Shown here: piece by piece, positions 18,588 through 27,658 of the stretch
How the letters are laid out: each line of letters opens with the position of its first letter
Numbering within the stretch: the stretch's first letter is position 1
Assembly: GCF_031581065.1 (NCBI RefSeq)
Contig: NZ_JAVLBN010000003.1
Span: 1-64,000 of the forward strand
Length of the DNA: 64,000 bases
Origin: Salibacter sp031581065
GTDB taxonomy: Bacteria > Bacteroidota > Bacteroidia > Flavobacteriales_G > Salibacteraceae
Reading direction: 5' to 3'
The notes under the pieces: model-generated
Told to the model about the DNA's origin: nothing
Seen by the model: only the letters and a program-made list of their open reading frames with translations
Database searches by the model: none
Made by a program: the position numbers and the translations under genes

Positions 18588-18773
18588 TTAGCTTTCTTTT
18601 TTGTCTTCTACTTTGTTCTTTTTGGAGTTTGCATCATCGTCTTCGTTAGAAGCGTCTTTAAATTCTCTGATGCCTTTTCCAAGTCCTTTCATTAGCTCGG
18701 GAAGTTTTTTACCGCCAAACAGTAAAAGTGCGAGCAAAAGAATGAGGACGATTTGCCATGGACCAATATTCAT
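18588..18773 (-). CDS. tatA: twin-arginine translocase subunit TatA/E
   Basis: 61 residues: short periplasmic N-terminus, one TM helix ('PWQIVLILLLALLLFG'), the FGGKKLPEL hinge, an amphipathic helix ('MKGLGKGIREFKDA') and a charged tail. TatA oligomers form the pore of the Tat export system for folded proteins. tatC is not in the window. The gene has a strong Shine-Dalgarno, unusual for the phylum. Confidence 0.95.
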   Translation of the reverse strand: MNIGPWQIVLILLLALLLFGGKKLPELMKGLGKGIREFKDASNEDDDANSKKNKVEDKKES

Positions 18774-18778
18774 AATTT

Positions 18779-18784
18779 CCTCCT
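18779..18784 (-). promoter_or_regulatory. strong Shine-Dalgarno AGGAGG before tatA
   Basis: Minus strand reads ATAGGAGGAAATTATG. A full AGGAGG at 5-base spacing from the ATG is notable because most Bacteroidota genes lack such sequences, including the other starts inspected in this window. Confidence 0.7.
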
Positions 18785-18820
18785 ATATAGTTCTCGTTTA
18801 TTCAACGCTAAATTGATGGG

Positions 18821-18828
18821 CAAAGGTA
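18821..18828 (-). promoter_or_regulatory. candidate -7 element (TACCTTTG) for tatA-gatA
   Basis: TACCTTTG on the minus strand matches TAnnTTTG, about 48 bases upstream of the tatA ATG. The identical octamer precedes the NDP-sugar pyrophosphorylase gene and ileS. Confidence 0.5.
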
Positions 18829-18852
18829 CGAAAATGAACGGCAAAATTGAGA

Positions 18853-20112
18853 CTATCTTGCTTTATAAAGCCAATATGCAGGGTTGAGGGTTTCAGCCTT
18901 TTGTCCTTTGCGTATTTGGAATTCCATTTCAGTCTTGCCCTGGCTGGTTCTAATCGTGCCGATAGCTTGTTTACTGGTTACTTTTTCACCGGTTGTGACG
19001 AATACGTCATCGAGTTTTCCGTAGGCTGTGAGGTAATCTCCGTGACGGATTACCACAACTTTTCCGGCACCCGGAATGATCAACACTTTGCTCACTTCAC
19101 CGTCAAATACAGCTCGTGCAGTTGATCCTTCTTCAGTGCTGATGGCAACACCGTCATTTTTTACTTTCAGGTGGCTGAGTACCGGGTGTGCTTTGATTCC
19201 GTAACTCTGCGTGATAACACCTTTTTCTGTAGGCCAGGGTAGTTTACCCTTGTTGCTTGTAAAGTCATCGGCAAGTGCTTTTGCTTCAGGTGTTAGAGCC
19301 CATTCGCTTTCTTTTGATTTTGGATTGGCTTCTCGAGACTTACGCAACTCCTCGGCAATAACGCGCTGAATCGCTTTTTGGATAGCGAGCTGTTCTTCCT
19401 GTTTCTTTTCGATTTCTTTTTTGAGTTCACGCTCTTTTTGCTTGAGGTTGTTTGCGAGCGATTCCTGCTCATGTTGTTCCCCTGCAAGTTTTTGTTTTTC
19501 AGAACTCAAATCGGTGAGGAGTTGCTCCTTTTGTTTTCGGTCTTTTTTGAGTTGATCGGTTTCTTCCTGGAGTTTTTTCTCAAGTCTTTTGATTGCTGCA
19601 GCTTGCCTTTTGCGATACTCGGTGTATTCGCGCAGGTATTTTATTCGCTTGTAAGCCTGGTTGAAGTCTTTGGCCGCAAAAACGAACATGAGTTTATCGT
19701 AGCTGTTCTGGTTGCGCTCAGCAAAACGAATCAACTCAGCGTATTCTTCTTTGAGCTTTTTGAGGTCGTTGTGCATCGACTCTAAAAGGGCTTGATTTTC
19801 TTCAATTTCGTCAGAGAGGAGGTTGATCTCGGTTCTGATTGTGGTGATGAGTTGTTGGCGCTCATTGATTTTTTTGTTGATCAGAACCAAATCGTTGAGC
19901 GTACTTTGCTTTTGCTTTTTGGTTTGTTCGAGCAGCTTGTTTTTGTACTCAATATCCTTTACGAGGCTTGACTTTTGCTTTTCCAGCTCTTTGCGCTTTT
20001 GGCTCTGACCAAAAACTACCGAGCAGCTCAGGAGAAGAACAAAAGCCAGTGTTGTTGCTTTAGCGAATGGGCGTATAGCTGTCGTATATTTTGAAAGGAA
20101 AGCGTTCCTCAT
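18853..20112 (-). CDS. EnvC-like murein hydrolase activator (degenerate M23 domain)
   Basis: 419 residues: N-terminal signal region with hydrophobic core ending 'LLLSCSVVFGQ', a long coiled coil about 40-260 ('ELEKQKSSLVKDIEYKNKLL'), then a LytM/M23 domain about 290-415 ('GVITQSYGIKAHPVL', 'GEVSKVLIIPGAGKVVVIRHG'). The zinc-site motifs of active M23 peptidases look incomplete: the end of the domain reads 'HGDYLTAYGKL' rather than HxH, and the central H/D pattern is replaced by 'KVKNDGVAIS'. This resembles EnvC, which activates amidases at the septum instead of cutting. Its start overlaps the DUF4292 gene by 53 bases. Confidence 0.85.
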   Translation of the reverse strand: MRNAFLSKYTTAIRPFAKATTLAFVLLLSCSVVFGQSQKRKELEKQKSSLVKDIEYKNKLLEQTKKQKQSTLNDLVLINKKINERQQLITTIRTEINLLSDEIEENQALLESMHNDLKKLKEEYAELIRFAERNQNSYDKLMFVFAAKDFNQAYKRIKYLREYTEYRKRQAAAIKRLEKKLQEETDQLKKDRKQKEQLLTDLSSEKQKLAGEQHEQESLANNLKQKERELKKEIEKKQEEQLAIQKAIQRVIAEELRKSREANPKSKESEWALTPEAKALADDFTSNKGKLPWPTEKGVITQSYGIKAHPVLSHLKVKNDGVAISTEEGSTARAVFDGEVSKVLIIPGAGKVVVIRHGDYLTAYGKLDDVFVTTGEKVTSKQAIGTIRTSQGKTEMEFQIRKGQKAETLNPAYWLYKAR

Positions 20113-20866
20113 CGTTAATGTTTATTCGCGAATATTGGTTTTCAATAGTAAGCTTTTGCTTTGACTTGATGGTTATGGTAGACTCAGTTGCGAGGACAAA
20201 GTTGTCGATTTCTTTGAAATCCTGATAATCGATGAGGGCACTTCGTTTATTTCGTAAGTCGAGTATTTGCAATTTTGATAATCGGTAGTTTGCCGGATTG
20301 ATCCAGTTACTGATTACGATATCGTCATCAATCTTGTGACTTTTTTCTCTGGCTTTTTTCAATTTGCGCTTTTTGAGCGTACTCAGCAGGTAGAGATCGT
20401 TATCGTTACTCCGCTTGATATTGGGGTCATCAATGTCGATTGCATTGCCGAGAAGGATTGACTGCAACTGATTGAAGTCGATATTGAGATCTAACTTTTC
20501 TTCGAGGAAAGAATATTCTCCGCTGAAGTATTCTTTTTTCGTTTTGTTGACAAAAAACAAACTGTCAGGACGAGCCAAAGCACGTGCAACTTCGTAACCG
20601 TATGCGGTAAATGAAATCCATATAACGGAATCAACCTGAATGCGGCAATTCATTTTTACGCTGTTCTTTTTGTCTTTCGATTTTATGTCGACAGCAGACT
20701 TAAATGAAATGGTTTTTGGGTTTATCTCGTGCTTTTTGATACTGTCGATGAGTTGTTCTGTGCGCTTGTTCAGGTCAGCTTTAGCGCCATCACCAGCTTT
20801 TTGGGTGGCTTTACAACTGTACAGCACTAACGGAATGATGAATAGGAATAAAATGTTACGCATCAT
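20060..20866 (-). CDS. DUF4292 family lipoprotein
   Basis: 268 residues with lipoprotein signal 'MMRNILFLFIIPLVLYSC'. The beta-rich body ('ISFKSAVDIKSKDKKNSVKM', 'VWISFTAYGYEVARALARPD', 'SRINI' near the end) fits the Bacteroidota DUF4292 family, which resembles LolB/LppX-like lipid-binding folds; a role in outer-membrane lipoprotein or lipid handling is an inference. It lies within a tight operon with the TPR lipoprotein upstream (4 bases) and the EnvC-like gene downstream (53-base overlap). Confidence 0.85.
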   Translation of the reverse strand: MMRNILFLFIIPLVLYSCKATQKAGDGAKADLNKRTEQLIDSIKKHEINPKTISFKSAVDIKSKDKKNSVKMNCRIQVDSVIWISFTAYGYEVARALARPDSLFFVNKTKKEYFSGEYSFLEEKLDLNIDFNQLQSILLGNAIDIDDPNIKRSNDNDLYLLSTLKKRKLKKAREKSHKIDDDIVISNWINPANYRLSKLQILDLRNKRSALIDYQDFKEIDNFVLATESTITIKSKQKLTIENQYSRININDEERFPFKIYDSYTPIR

Positions 20867-20870
20867 AAGC

Positions 20871-22625
20871 TTACTGTGCAGATTGAGTTAGTTTTTCGTC
20901 AATTTGATCTGAAGCGGCTCCTGTATCTTTCGCTTTTTTCCAGTACTTACGGGCTGCTTCCTTTTGACCTAATTTGTTGAGTACATCACCGTAATGCTCC
21001 AATATTTCACCCTGGCTCATTCCGCCATTTTCAAGAGCAGTTTCGAGGTGTGTTTTTGCTTTTTGATATTCTCCTTTTTGGTAGAGCACCCAGGCATAAG
21101 TATCTAGATAAGTAGGATTTGTAGGATGTCTTTTAACTGTTTGAGAAGCCATCTCCTTAGCCTTTTCCAGGTTCTCCTTGCGCAAGCTCAAAAAGTACGC
21201 ATAGTTGTTGAGCACATAATCGTTTTTTGGATTGAGCTTTAGAGCATTTTCATAGTTGAGCCATGCTTTCTCGTATTTTTCGAGATTGTAATAAGCATCA
21301 CCGAGGCTACTGTAGAACTGCGTTTGAAGAGACTGGTTGTCAACTACCAGATTTTTTCCCTGCTCCAATGCAAAAGCTGCTTTGTCGTAGTTTTCGAGTT
21401 GTAAGTTGCTGAGTCCGTTCATGAGGAACGATATGGGCTGACTAGGAAACAACTCCATTGCAGCAGCACTGTGCTCCTGGAGTGATTCTGTTTTATTGAG
21501 TTCACTTTCAATGATGAGTAGTTGATTCCAAACGAGAAAACGGCTGCTGTCAAGTGCGATACTTTTGATGTATTTCTCGCGCGCTTTTTCTGAGCTTCCC
21601 TCTCTTATGAGGAAGTCTCCATATATGGCAAATGTTTTAGCTTCATCAGGGTGTGACTTTTCAAGGATCGAGAGCAACTCAAGACTCTTTTGTGCCAGTT
21701 GATCACCCGGATCTGAAACGCGGTAGTAATTCAGTAAAATTTTGACTTTGCTGTCGATGTCGAGCTCGGGATTTGCAAAAGCCTTTTTGCGCTCTTCAAA
21801 GGCCAAATCGTCTTTACCGGCATCTTCGTAATAATCGGCAAGGGAAAGCGCGATTAGCGGATTTTCGGGGTCTAGGTCGCGCAGCTTTTTGAATGTTTCA
21901 ATCGCTTTTTCATATTCTCCCTGGCTCCGGTACAATGAAGCTAACATTCCGCGGTAATTCGCATTTGTGGGATCGTTTTTGATCAGCTTTTTGACTTCTT
22001 CCTCGGCCTTTTTGTTGTTGCCCTGCTTTGAGTGCAGCTTGTACTTCTGCTTGATGATATCGGCATTGAACCCTATTTTCTCCTCAATTTCATCGTACAC
22101 TACGAGTGCATCATCAACGCGGTTTTCGTAGAGGTACATATTGGCTAATTCGTAATAGTAGCGGATTTGACCGGGATTTAACTCAGTGAGTTTTTTAAAT
22201 GTTTCACCAGCTTTCTTGTAATTGTTCGTTCGTTTGAGTAGATCAGCGTAATGATCGAGGTACCAGCGGTTGGTGTCTTCTACAGAAATTGCTTTTTGAA
22301 TGGAGGTAACCGCTTTTTCGTAATCGCTTTTTTCGGTCAGAACCAGAGACTTTTGGTATAAAGTTGCCGGATGGCCGGGAACCATTTCAAGGCATCTGTC
22401 AAATGATGAGAGTGCTTGATCCCAGTTCTCGAGCGACTTTTGCTTGATTCCGTCAAAGTATGCCGACTTAAACGAGTTTGAGTTCAGCTTGTCATTTGGT
22501 GTGTACCCTGTTTTATTTTGAGTTGCTTTATCCTTTTTAGCTGCTTTGTTGAAAACAGAGCAGGAACTCAGCAATAAAATCGAGAGAAAAACACCGGCTA
22601 TTTTACTGTTTTGAATAATCTCCAA
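20871..22625 (-). CDS. TPR-repeat lipoprotein
   Basis: 584 residues: lipoprotein signal 'SKIAGVFLSILLLSSCSVF' (Cys in LLSSC) followed by at least ten tetratricopeptide repeats over residues 50-570 (for example 'ENWDQALSSFDRCLEMVPGH', 'YLDTYAWVLYQKGEYQKAKT'). A scaffold for an envelope complex, anchored to a membrane; partner unknown. It overlaps the pyrophosphorylase gene by 23 bases and lies directly before DUF4292 and the EnvC-like gene, so all four are probably co-transcribed. Confidence 0.88.
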   Translation of the reverse strand: MEIIQNSKIAGVFLSILLLSSCSVFNKAAKKDKATQNKTGYTPNDKLNSNSFKSAYFDGIKQKSLENWDQALSSFDRCLEMVPGHPATLYQKSLVLTEKSDYEKAVTSIQKAISVEDTNRWYLDHYADLLKRTNNYKKAGETFKKLTELNPGQIRYYYELANMYLYENRVDDALVVYDEIEEKIGFNADIIKQKYKLHSKQGNNKKAEEEVKKLIKNDPTNANYRGMLASLYRSQGEYEKAIETFKKLRDLDPENPLIALSLADYYEDAGKDDLAFEERKKAFANPELDIDSKVKILLNYYRVSDPGDQLAQKSLELLSILEKSHPDEAKTFAIYGDFLIREGSSEKAREKYIKSIALDSSRFLVWNQLLIIESELNKTESLQEHSAAAMELFPSQPISFLMNGLSNLQLENYDKAAFALEQGKNLVVDNQSLQTQFYSSLGDAYYNLEKYEKAWLNYENALKLNPKNDYVLNNYAYFLSLRKENLEKAKEMASQTVKRHPTNPTYLDTYAWVLYQKGEYQKAKTHLETALENGGMSQGEILEHYGDVLNKLGQKEAARKYWKKAKDTGAASDQIDEKLTQSAQ

Positions 22626-23601
22626 TACTTAAATCTTTAGGTTCTGACTTTAAGGTAACGTGATTCCCGATCATTGAGTTATCAGCGTTCAATCCTTCAA
22701 TAACCGTGTTGGTGTAGACGATGCTGTTTTTGATCACACTGTCTTTAACAGTTGTGTTTTCGTGAATACTAACGTGCGGCCCCACAACGCTATTTTCAAT
22801 GACAACATTTTCACCGAGATAACAAGGTTCGTTAATGATGCTGTTGATGATCTTAGCCGATGAGTCTTTTTGATCTTTATCGCTGTTGAAAGCTAAAATG
22901 CGCGAATTGGTGTGAACTGTAGCGTTTTTGTTTCCGCAATCGAGCCACTCTTCAACTTCTCCCGGAACGAATTCCATCCCTTTTTCGGTCATGTTGCGCA
23001 GAGCATCTGGAAGTTGGTATTCGCCACCTTTAATAATGTCGTTTTCGATGAGGTATTCGAGTTCCTTGCGAAGTGTTGCACCATTTTTGAAATAGTAAAT
23101 CCCGATCATCGCCAGATCTGAGACATATTCTTTTGGCTTTTCAACGTATTCGGTAATGACACTATTATCATCGATTTTCACAACGCCAAATTGGCTGGGG
23201 TCTTCAATTTTTTGAACCCAAAGGACACCGTCTTTTTCAGCGTTGAATTTAAAGTCGGCTTTGAAAAGTGTATCGGCAAAAGCGACAATCACATTGCCTT
23301 CGAGTAATTCTTTGGCACACAAAATTGCATGAGCTGTTCCAAGTGCTTCATCCTGGTAACAGATGTGGCCTTTTGCTCCCAGGTCATCAGCTACTTCCAG
23401 CAGTTTTTTTTCTGTTTCAGATCCAAATCTACCTGTAACAAAAGCAATATCGGTGATTTTTTCATCAGCAACATTAGCAATGTCTTCAACCAGTCTTTGA
23501 ACAATTGGCTTTCCTGCAATAGGTAAAAGTGGTTTGGGAACAGTGAGCGTATGCGGGCGCATCCGTTTTCCCATGCCCGCCATTGGAACAATTATTTTCA
23601 T
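22603..23601 (-). CDS. NDP-sugar pyrophosphorylase (nucleotidyltransferase)
   Basis: 332 residues. The N-terminal Rossmann-like nucleotidyltransferase domain has the signature 'AGMGKRMRPHTLTVPKP' (G-x-G-x-R plus the PKP lysine) and 'ALGTAHAILCAKELL' and 'VIVAFADTLF'. The C-terminal 90 residues look like a left-handed beta-helix ('IEDS/VIENSVVGPHVSIHE' type hexapeptides). It makes an activated sugar from NTP and sugar-1-phosphate; the sugar (glucose or N-acetylglucosamine-like) cannot be told from sequence alone. First gene of a four-gene operon. Confidence 0.88.
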   Translation of the reverse strand: MKIIVPMAGMGKRMRPHTLTVPKPLLPIAGKPIVQRLVEDIANVADEKITDIAFVTGRFGSETEKKLLEVADDLGAKGHICYQDEALGTAHAILCAKELLEGNVIVAFADTLFKADFKFNAEKDGVLWVQKIEDPSQFGVVKIDDNSVITEYVEKPKEYVSDLAMIGIYYFKNGATLRKELEYLIENDIIKGGEYQLPDALRNMTEKGMEFVPGEVEEWLDCGNKNATVHTNSRILAFNSDKDQKDSSAKIINSIINEPCYLGENVVIENSVVGPHVSIHENTTVKDSVIKNSIVYTNTVIEGLNADNSMIGNHVTLKSEPKDLSIGDYSKQ

Positions 23602-23627
23602 GCGTGGAGAAGTCGTTTTATTTTCGC

Positions 23628-23635
23628 CAAAGGTA
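23628..23635 (-). promoter_or_regulatory. candidate -7 element (TACCTTTG) for the pyrophosphorylase operon
   Basis: TACCTTTG on the minus strand, 26 bases before the ATG at 23601, matches TAnnTTTG. It would drive the pyrophosphorylase, TPR lipoprotein, DUF4292 and EnvC-like genes. Confidence 0.5.
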
Positions 23636-23689
23636 GTATTTAATGCATTTTTGACCTAAAGACTGTCAGAACCAAAAAAACATGTGTTT

Positions 23690-24064
23690 ATGAATGGGAT
23701 TGTCGTGAAAAAGCTGGATGAAATTGGCCAAAATGAAAACGGATCAACTTTTGGTTTGGCCACTCGCACAGCTGAAGGATTTATTGTTGCTCAGCGCAAA
23801 AAAGGATCGAAGAGTGGAGGGCATTACCACAAAGGAAATTCGGCTACTAAAAACCCTGAAATTTTGATTTTGACCAGTGGTTTAGCTAAGGTTTATGGCT
23901 CTGACCGAAAAACAGGAGAAACGTTTCATCACGAAGTTCAGGCTCCGGTTGAGTTGAATATTTACCCAAATGTGATTCACACCGTTGAAGCCGTTACAAA
24001 TATTTCGTTCATCGAATTCAATTCTCTCGATGAGCACAAAGCAGATACCTATTACGAGGACTGA
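23690..24064 (+). CDS. small cupin-fold protein
   Basis: 124 residues from the ATG at 23690 (a GTG two codons upstream, 23684, is possible). Beta-rich with 'SGGHYHKGNSATKNPEIL' (H-x-H then a Glu) and 'NIYPNVIHTVEAV' (later His), the metal-binding pattern of a single-domain cupin. It is similar in outline to sugar-nucleotide ketoisomerase-type (FdtA/WxcM-like) cupins, which would suit the divergently placed NDP-sugar pyrophosphorylase, but this is inference. The 3' end overlaps the convergent antiporter gene by 13 bases. Confidence 0.7.
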   Translation: MNGIVVKKLDEIGQNENGSTFGLATRTAEGFIVAQRKKGSKSGGHYHKGNSATKNPEILILTSGLAKVYGSDRKTGETFHHEVQAPVELNIYPNVIHTVEAVTNISFIEFNSLDEHKADTYYED

Positions 24065-25323
24065 TCTTTTGTGTGTTGATCTATGGCTTCCTGTTCTTGC
24101 CTGGCGATTTCATCATCGTAGAGCTCATCGTAGATATCAGTCTTTTTGCTCGATATCAAACTCCAGGTCATGATGATGCTGGTACCTAATATCACATATA
24201 ACAAGATTCCCGATTCAAATGCTTCAATTTGGTACTCGCTTGGAATAGCGAAGTAGAGCAAGATGGTGATCAAACCTCTTGGTGCTATCCATAGCTCTGT
24301 TTTAGCAGCTTTCCGCTCGATAAAGAAAAGGAAAATGAAGCGTATCAAATAGGCTGCAGCCAGAATGATGACACTCACCAGAAAAACTTTTACTGATACG
24401 AGCGAAGAAAGAACGATCGTCATCCCAAATACCACGAAGAAGAAAGTGCGCACCACAAATGCGGTTTCGATCGTGATAAGCCTGAAATCGACCAGAACCC
24501 TGCGCATAGCAACTGGTTTGATCCAGCGACTAAGGCGACCCTGGAAAAATACTTTACGGTTGTTGAGTATCAGGCCAAATGTGAGAATAATGAGTAATGA
24601 CGACAAGTGAAGCATTTTACCCAGTGCGTAGAGTAACACCAAAACTGCAATCAGTAAAAACAGCTTTACTTCCGATTCGATTTTTTGGAATACCCACACG
24701 AGAGCATAACTCAACACGAAAGAGAGCAAGATCGTGATGAGCGTATTCGTTCCAAAGTTAGCAAGCATAGCCGAACTGCTCTCGGCATCGACAGCCCCGG
24801 CATAAAAGTAGAAGAACATAATCCCGAAGATGTCGGAAAAGGTACTGTTGTAAATCAAAAATTCTTTCTTGTGTTCATCTAAAGAACCAACAGACGGAAT
24901 CACAATAGCACTACTCAAAATACTCATCGGCATGGCGTAGAAAATACTTTGCTGAATCGAGGCACCTGTAAAAAACTGCACGATGTAAGTGAGCACAGCC
25001 GTTGTAGCCAGTAACTCCAGCAATGCAACCGACATGGATTTGATAATGATGGGCGCTTTGTCCTTCGTGAGTTTGAGGTCGAGTGCGGCTTCCAGCACGA
25101 TCATAATTAATCCCACAATCCCCAGTAACTCTAAAATAGACATCATATTGATCTCGCCCATTTCAAAATAATTCATCAACTGGTTGAGGATGATTCCGGT
25201 CGTGATGAGCATTAAAACTGTTGGAATATTCGTGCGCTTGCTGATGAGGTTGTAGAAGTAACTCAATACAACAATGACACTAACTCCAATAAGAAAAATA
25301 TATGGTGAACCGATGTTTGGCAT
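24052..25323 (-). CDS. cation:proton antiporter (CPA family)
   Basis: 423-residue membrane protein with about 11-12 TM segments. The N-terminus 'SYFYNLISKRTNIPTVLMLI' and the segment 'GLIMIVLEAALDLKL' are typical of NhaP/KefB-type exchangers, followed by 'SAIVIPSVGSLDEHKKEFLI' where the family has its ion-binding helix. The C-terminus is a short charged tail without a TrkA-N domain. It probably exchanges Na+ or K+ for H+ in the inner membrane; ion specificity unknown. Confidence 0.88.
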   Translation of the reverse strand: MPNIGSPYIFLIGVSVIVVLSYFYNLISKRTNIPTVLMLITTGIILNQLMNYFEMGEINMMSILELLGIVGLIMIVLEAALDLKLTKDKAPIIIKSMSVALLELLATTAVLTYIVQFFTGASIQQSIFYAMPMSILSSAIVIPSVGSLDEHKKEFLIYNSTFSDIFGIMFFYFYAGAVDAESSSAMLANFGTNTLITILLSFVLSYALVWVFQKIESEVKLFLLIAVLVLLYALGKMLHLSSLLIILTFGLILNNRKVFFQGRLSRWIKPVAMRRVLVDFRLITIETAFVVRTFFFVVFGMTIVLSSLVSVKVFLVSVIILAAAYLIRFIFLFFIERKAAKTELWIAPRGLITILLYFAIPSEYQIEAFESGILLYVILGTSIIMTWSLISSKKTDIYDELYDDEIARQEQEAIDQHTKDQSS

Positions 25324-25371
25324 GAGTCAATTTTTGATCAATTGGGTTGTAAAGATAATAGTCGAAAAGAA

Positions 25372-26196
25372 CTATCGTTCAGTAGCTGCTTGAAATTGCG
25401 AATAAATAATCTTCGCTAATTCCGGCATGTAAGTCTCGTTAATGGTCAGAACCGAATTGTCACTGGCCGGAACTTGAATAGCGGCTTTTCCACCGTGCAG
25501 CCAGGTTCCGTCAGTCTTGTAAACTGAATAATGAGCCTGTAAATTTCTGTTGTAGCGATTGTGCTGAATGTCGAGCTGACTCGCATCCATCGGGATAACG
25601 AAATCGAGCTGGTTGATGGAAACCAAATAGTCAGTTTGGTGTTTTTCGCGCAAGAGGAATAGGAAATCATCACGCTGAAAAACCGCATTCATGTACTTGT
25701 CACCTTTACTCCGGTTTGTGCGTAACTGACCGTTTTCTATGTAAGTCCCCTCGCGTTTTGGCTCTTCTTTCTTTTTAAATTTCGACTTGAATTTATCGAG
25801 CTTCGATTTTTCCTCTTCGACTTTTGGAACACCAACATACTCGTATTTCATCGAGTTAAAGGCGAGCTCGTTGTTTTTCACGAGCACTGCTTTACGTGGG
25901 TTCTGAAAGTGAATAGAAGAAACGCTGTCACCAAATGTTTTGGAAACCGCTTTTACCAATCCAAATTTCAACGTGTCGCTGAGCTCTTCAAACTTGAGCC
26001 CGTTCACGTTCATCAGCTCCTGCGAAAAATGACATTTGAAAAGCGCATCTTTAAACGGCACAACGTATAAATCGCCCAGTTCGCTGGAAGCTGAAGCCTT
26101 ATCATCAGACTCACCGGCATTTACCCGATAAGTCTCGTCCTGCGCAAAGCTGTTGAGCGCAGTGAAAAAGATCAATGAAAGAAGTAATTTTTTCAT
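25372..26196 (-). CDS. secreted protein of unknown function
   Basis: 274 residues with a signal peptide 'MKKLLLSLIFFTALNSFA|Q'. The mature part has a highly basic linker ('KSKLDKFKSKFKKKEEPKRE', about 130-150) between two beta-rich portions. No family recognised. It follows rseP by 10 bases in the same orientation, so it may be part of that transcript. One GGTCAGAACC copy at 25444 codes for VLT. Confidence 0.7.
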   Translation of the reverse strand: MKKLLLSLIFFTALNSFAQDETYRVNAGESDDKASASSELGDLYVVPFKDALFKCHFSQELMNVNGLKFEELSDTLKFGLVKAVSKTFGDSVSSIHFQNPRKAVLVKNNELAFNSMKYEYVGVPKVEEEKSKLDKFKSKFKKKEEPKREGTYIENGQLRTNRSKGDKYMNAVFQRDDFLFLLREKHQTDYLVSINQLDFVIPMDASQLDIQHNRYNRNLQAHYSVYKTDGTWLHGGKAAIQVPASDNSVLTINETYMPELAKIIYSQFQAATER

Positions 26197-26206
26197 GTTT
26201 TATTCT

Positions 26207-27538
26207 CTAATCTAACATCCTCAAAACATCGTTACCATTTGCCCAAAGAAGCAAAGTGAGCAACAGTAGCATTCCTGCCAGTTGAGCGTATTCCATGAAT
26301 TTTTCGCCCGGCTTTCTTCCGCTTACAATTTCGTAGAGCAAGAACATGACGTGTCCGCCATCAAGGGCCGGAATGGGCAAGATATTCATAATTGCTAAAA
26401 TGAGGGATAGAAAAGCTGTAAGGTTCCAAAAAGTTCGCCAGTCCCACGCACTTGGGAAAAGGTTCCCGATAGTACCAAAACCACCGAGCTGACTAACACC
26501 TTCTTTGCTGAAAATAAGGCTGAACTGATCGATGTAGCCGCCCATTTTGTCCAGTGCTAAATTATAACCGGCCGGGAATGCCTCAAAAAAGGAATAATCT
26601 TTTTGTGTGAGTTCAAAAAAGTTAGTGATAGGCTTATTTCCAACGCCAACTTTGCCGTCTTCGCCAACCATTGCAGAGAGCGTTACAGGCTCACCATTGC
26701 GCTTTACTGTAATCTCGACTTCTTCCCCTTTCATATCCTGAACGGTTTTAGCAAAGTCGATGAAATACTCAGCATTTTTCCCGTTTACAGCCATGAATTT
26801 GTCGCCCTTTTGTATTCCCGCACTTTGGGCAGGTGAGTTTGGAAGAACAGTATCGGCAATGAACGGAATACGCTCTGTGAACAGCGATTTCTCTCCTGAG
26901 GCTAACATCTTTTGAGCAAATTCGTGCGGTACGCGAACCGTTCGGGTCTGACCATTGTTTTCAACTGTTACTTCGTTGATTTCCTCATTTAGAAGAAGTT
27001 CCTGTGTGATTGTAGCATAAGTGTAATCTTTTGGGAGCGGTTCTCCGTCAATTTCAATTACACGGTCTCCGTCCTTAAAACCGGCTTGTTTTGCTGTTTC
27101 ACTTACGTGAACACCGTATTTGGCATCTTCAGCGCTGAGGTAGGTTTTTCCCCAGGTCATCATGATCATGGAGTAAATGAAAATGCCCAGGATAACATTT
27201 ACCGTGACACCGCCCAGCATGACGATGAGTCGCTGCCATGCAGGTTTGGCTCTGAATTCGTAATCCTTTGCGGGTTCTTTCATCTGTTCCTTGTCCATGC
27301 TCTCGTCAATCATGCCCGAGAGTTTGACATAACCGCCCAGCGGGAGCCAGCCAACACCGTATTCAGTATCACCTTTTTTGGTTTTAAAAAGTGAAAACCA
27401 CGGATCAAAAAACAGGTAAAATTTTTCAACTTTAACTCCAAATAGCTTGGCGGGCAGGAAGTGGCCAAACTCGTGCAAAATCACCAATATGGATAAGCTC
27501 AACAGCAGTTGAGCGGCTTTGATCAAAATATCGTCCAT
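26207..27538 (-). CDS. rseP: RIP metalloprotease RseP (site-2 protease)
   Basis: 443-residue intramembrane zinc protease that cleaves anti-sigma factors and remnant signal peptides. Zinc motif HEFGH at residues 22-26 in the first TM helix, 'GWLPLGGYVKLSGM' after it, two PDZ-like regions in the middle ('ETAKQAGFKDGDRVIEIDGE' and 'SPAQSAGIQKGDKFMAVNGK'), and the third zinc ligand in 'PIPALDGGHVMF' near the C-terminus. Usual length. dxr, often adjacent in other bacteria, is not here. Confidence 0.96.
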   Translation of the reverse strand: MDDILIKAAQLLLSLSILVILHEFGHFLPAKLFGVKVEKFYLFFDPWFSLFKTKKGDTEYGVGWLPLGGYVKLSGMIDESMDKEQMKEPAKDYEFRAKPAWQRLIVMLGGVTVNVILGIFIYSMIMMTWGKTYLSAEDAKYGVHVSETAKQAGFKDGDRVIEIDGEPLPKDYTYATITQELLLNEEINEVTVENNGQTRTVRVPHEFAQKMLASGEKSLFTERIPFIADTVLPNSPAQSAGIQKGDKFMAVNGKNAEYFIDFAKTVQDMKGEEVEITVKRNGEPVTLSAMVGEDGKVGVGNKPITNFFELTQKDYSFFEAFPAGYNLALDKMGGYIDQFSLIFSKEGVSQLGGFGTIGNLFPSAWDWRTFWNLTAFLSLILAIMNILPIPALDGGHVMFLLYEIVSGRKPGEKFMEYAQLAGMLLLLTLLLWANGNDVLRMLD

Positions 27539-27560
27539 CGTAAAATTTGATATTAAATGG

Positions 27561-27568
27561 CAAATGTA
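27561..27568 (-). promoter_or_regulatory. candidate -7 element (TACATTTG) for rseP
   Basis: TACATTTG on the minus strand, 22 bases before the rseP ATG, matches TAnnTTTG. No convincing -33 box was found. Confidence 0.45.
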
Positions 27569-27658
27569 GGAACCACAAATCAGTAAACTATTATTTTTAT
27601 GCCCGCTATGGGTTAAAAATCTATAAACTTAACGCAAAACAGGTAAAGAAAAGTTACA

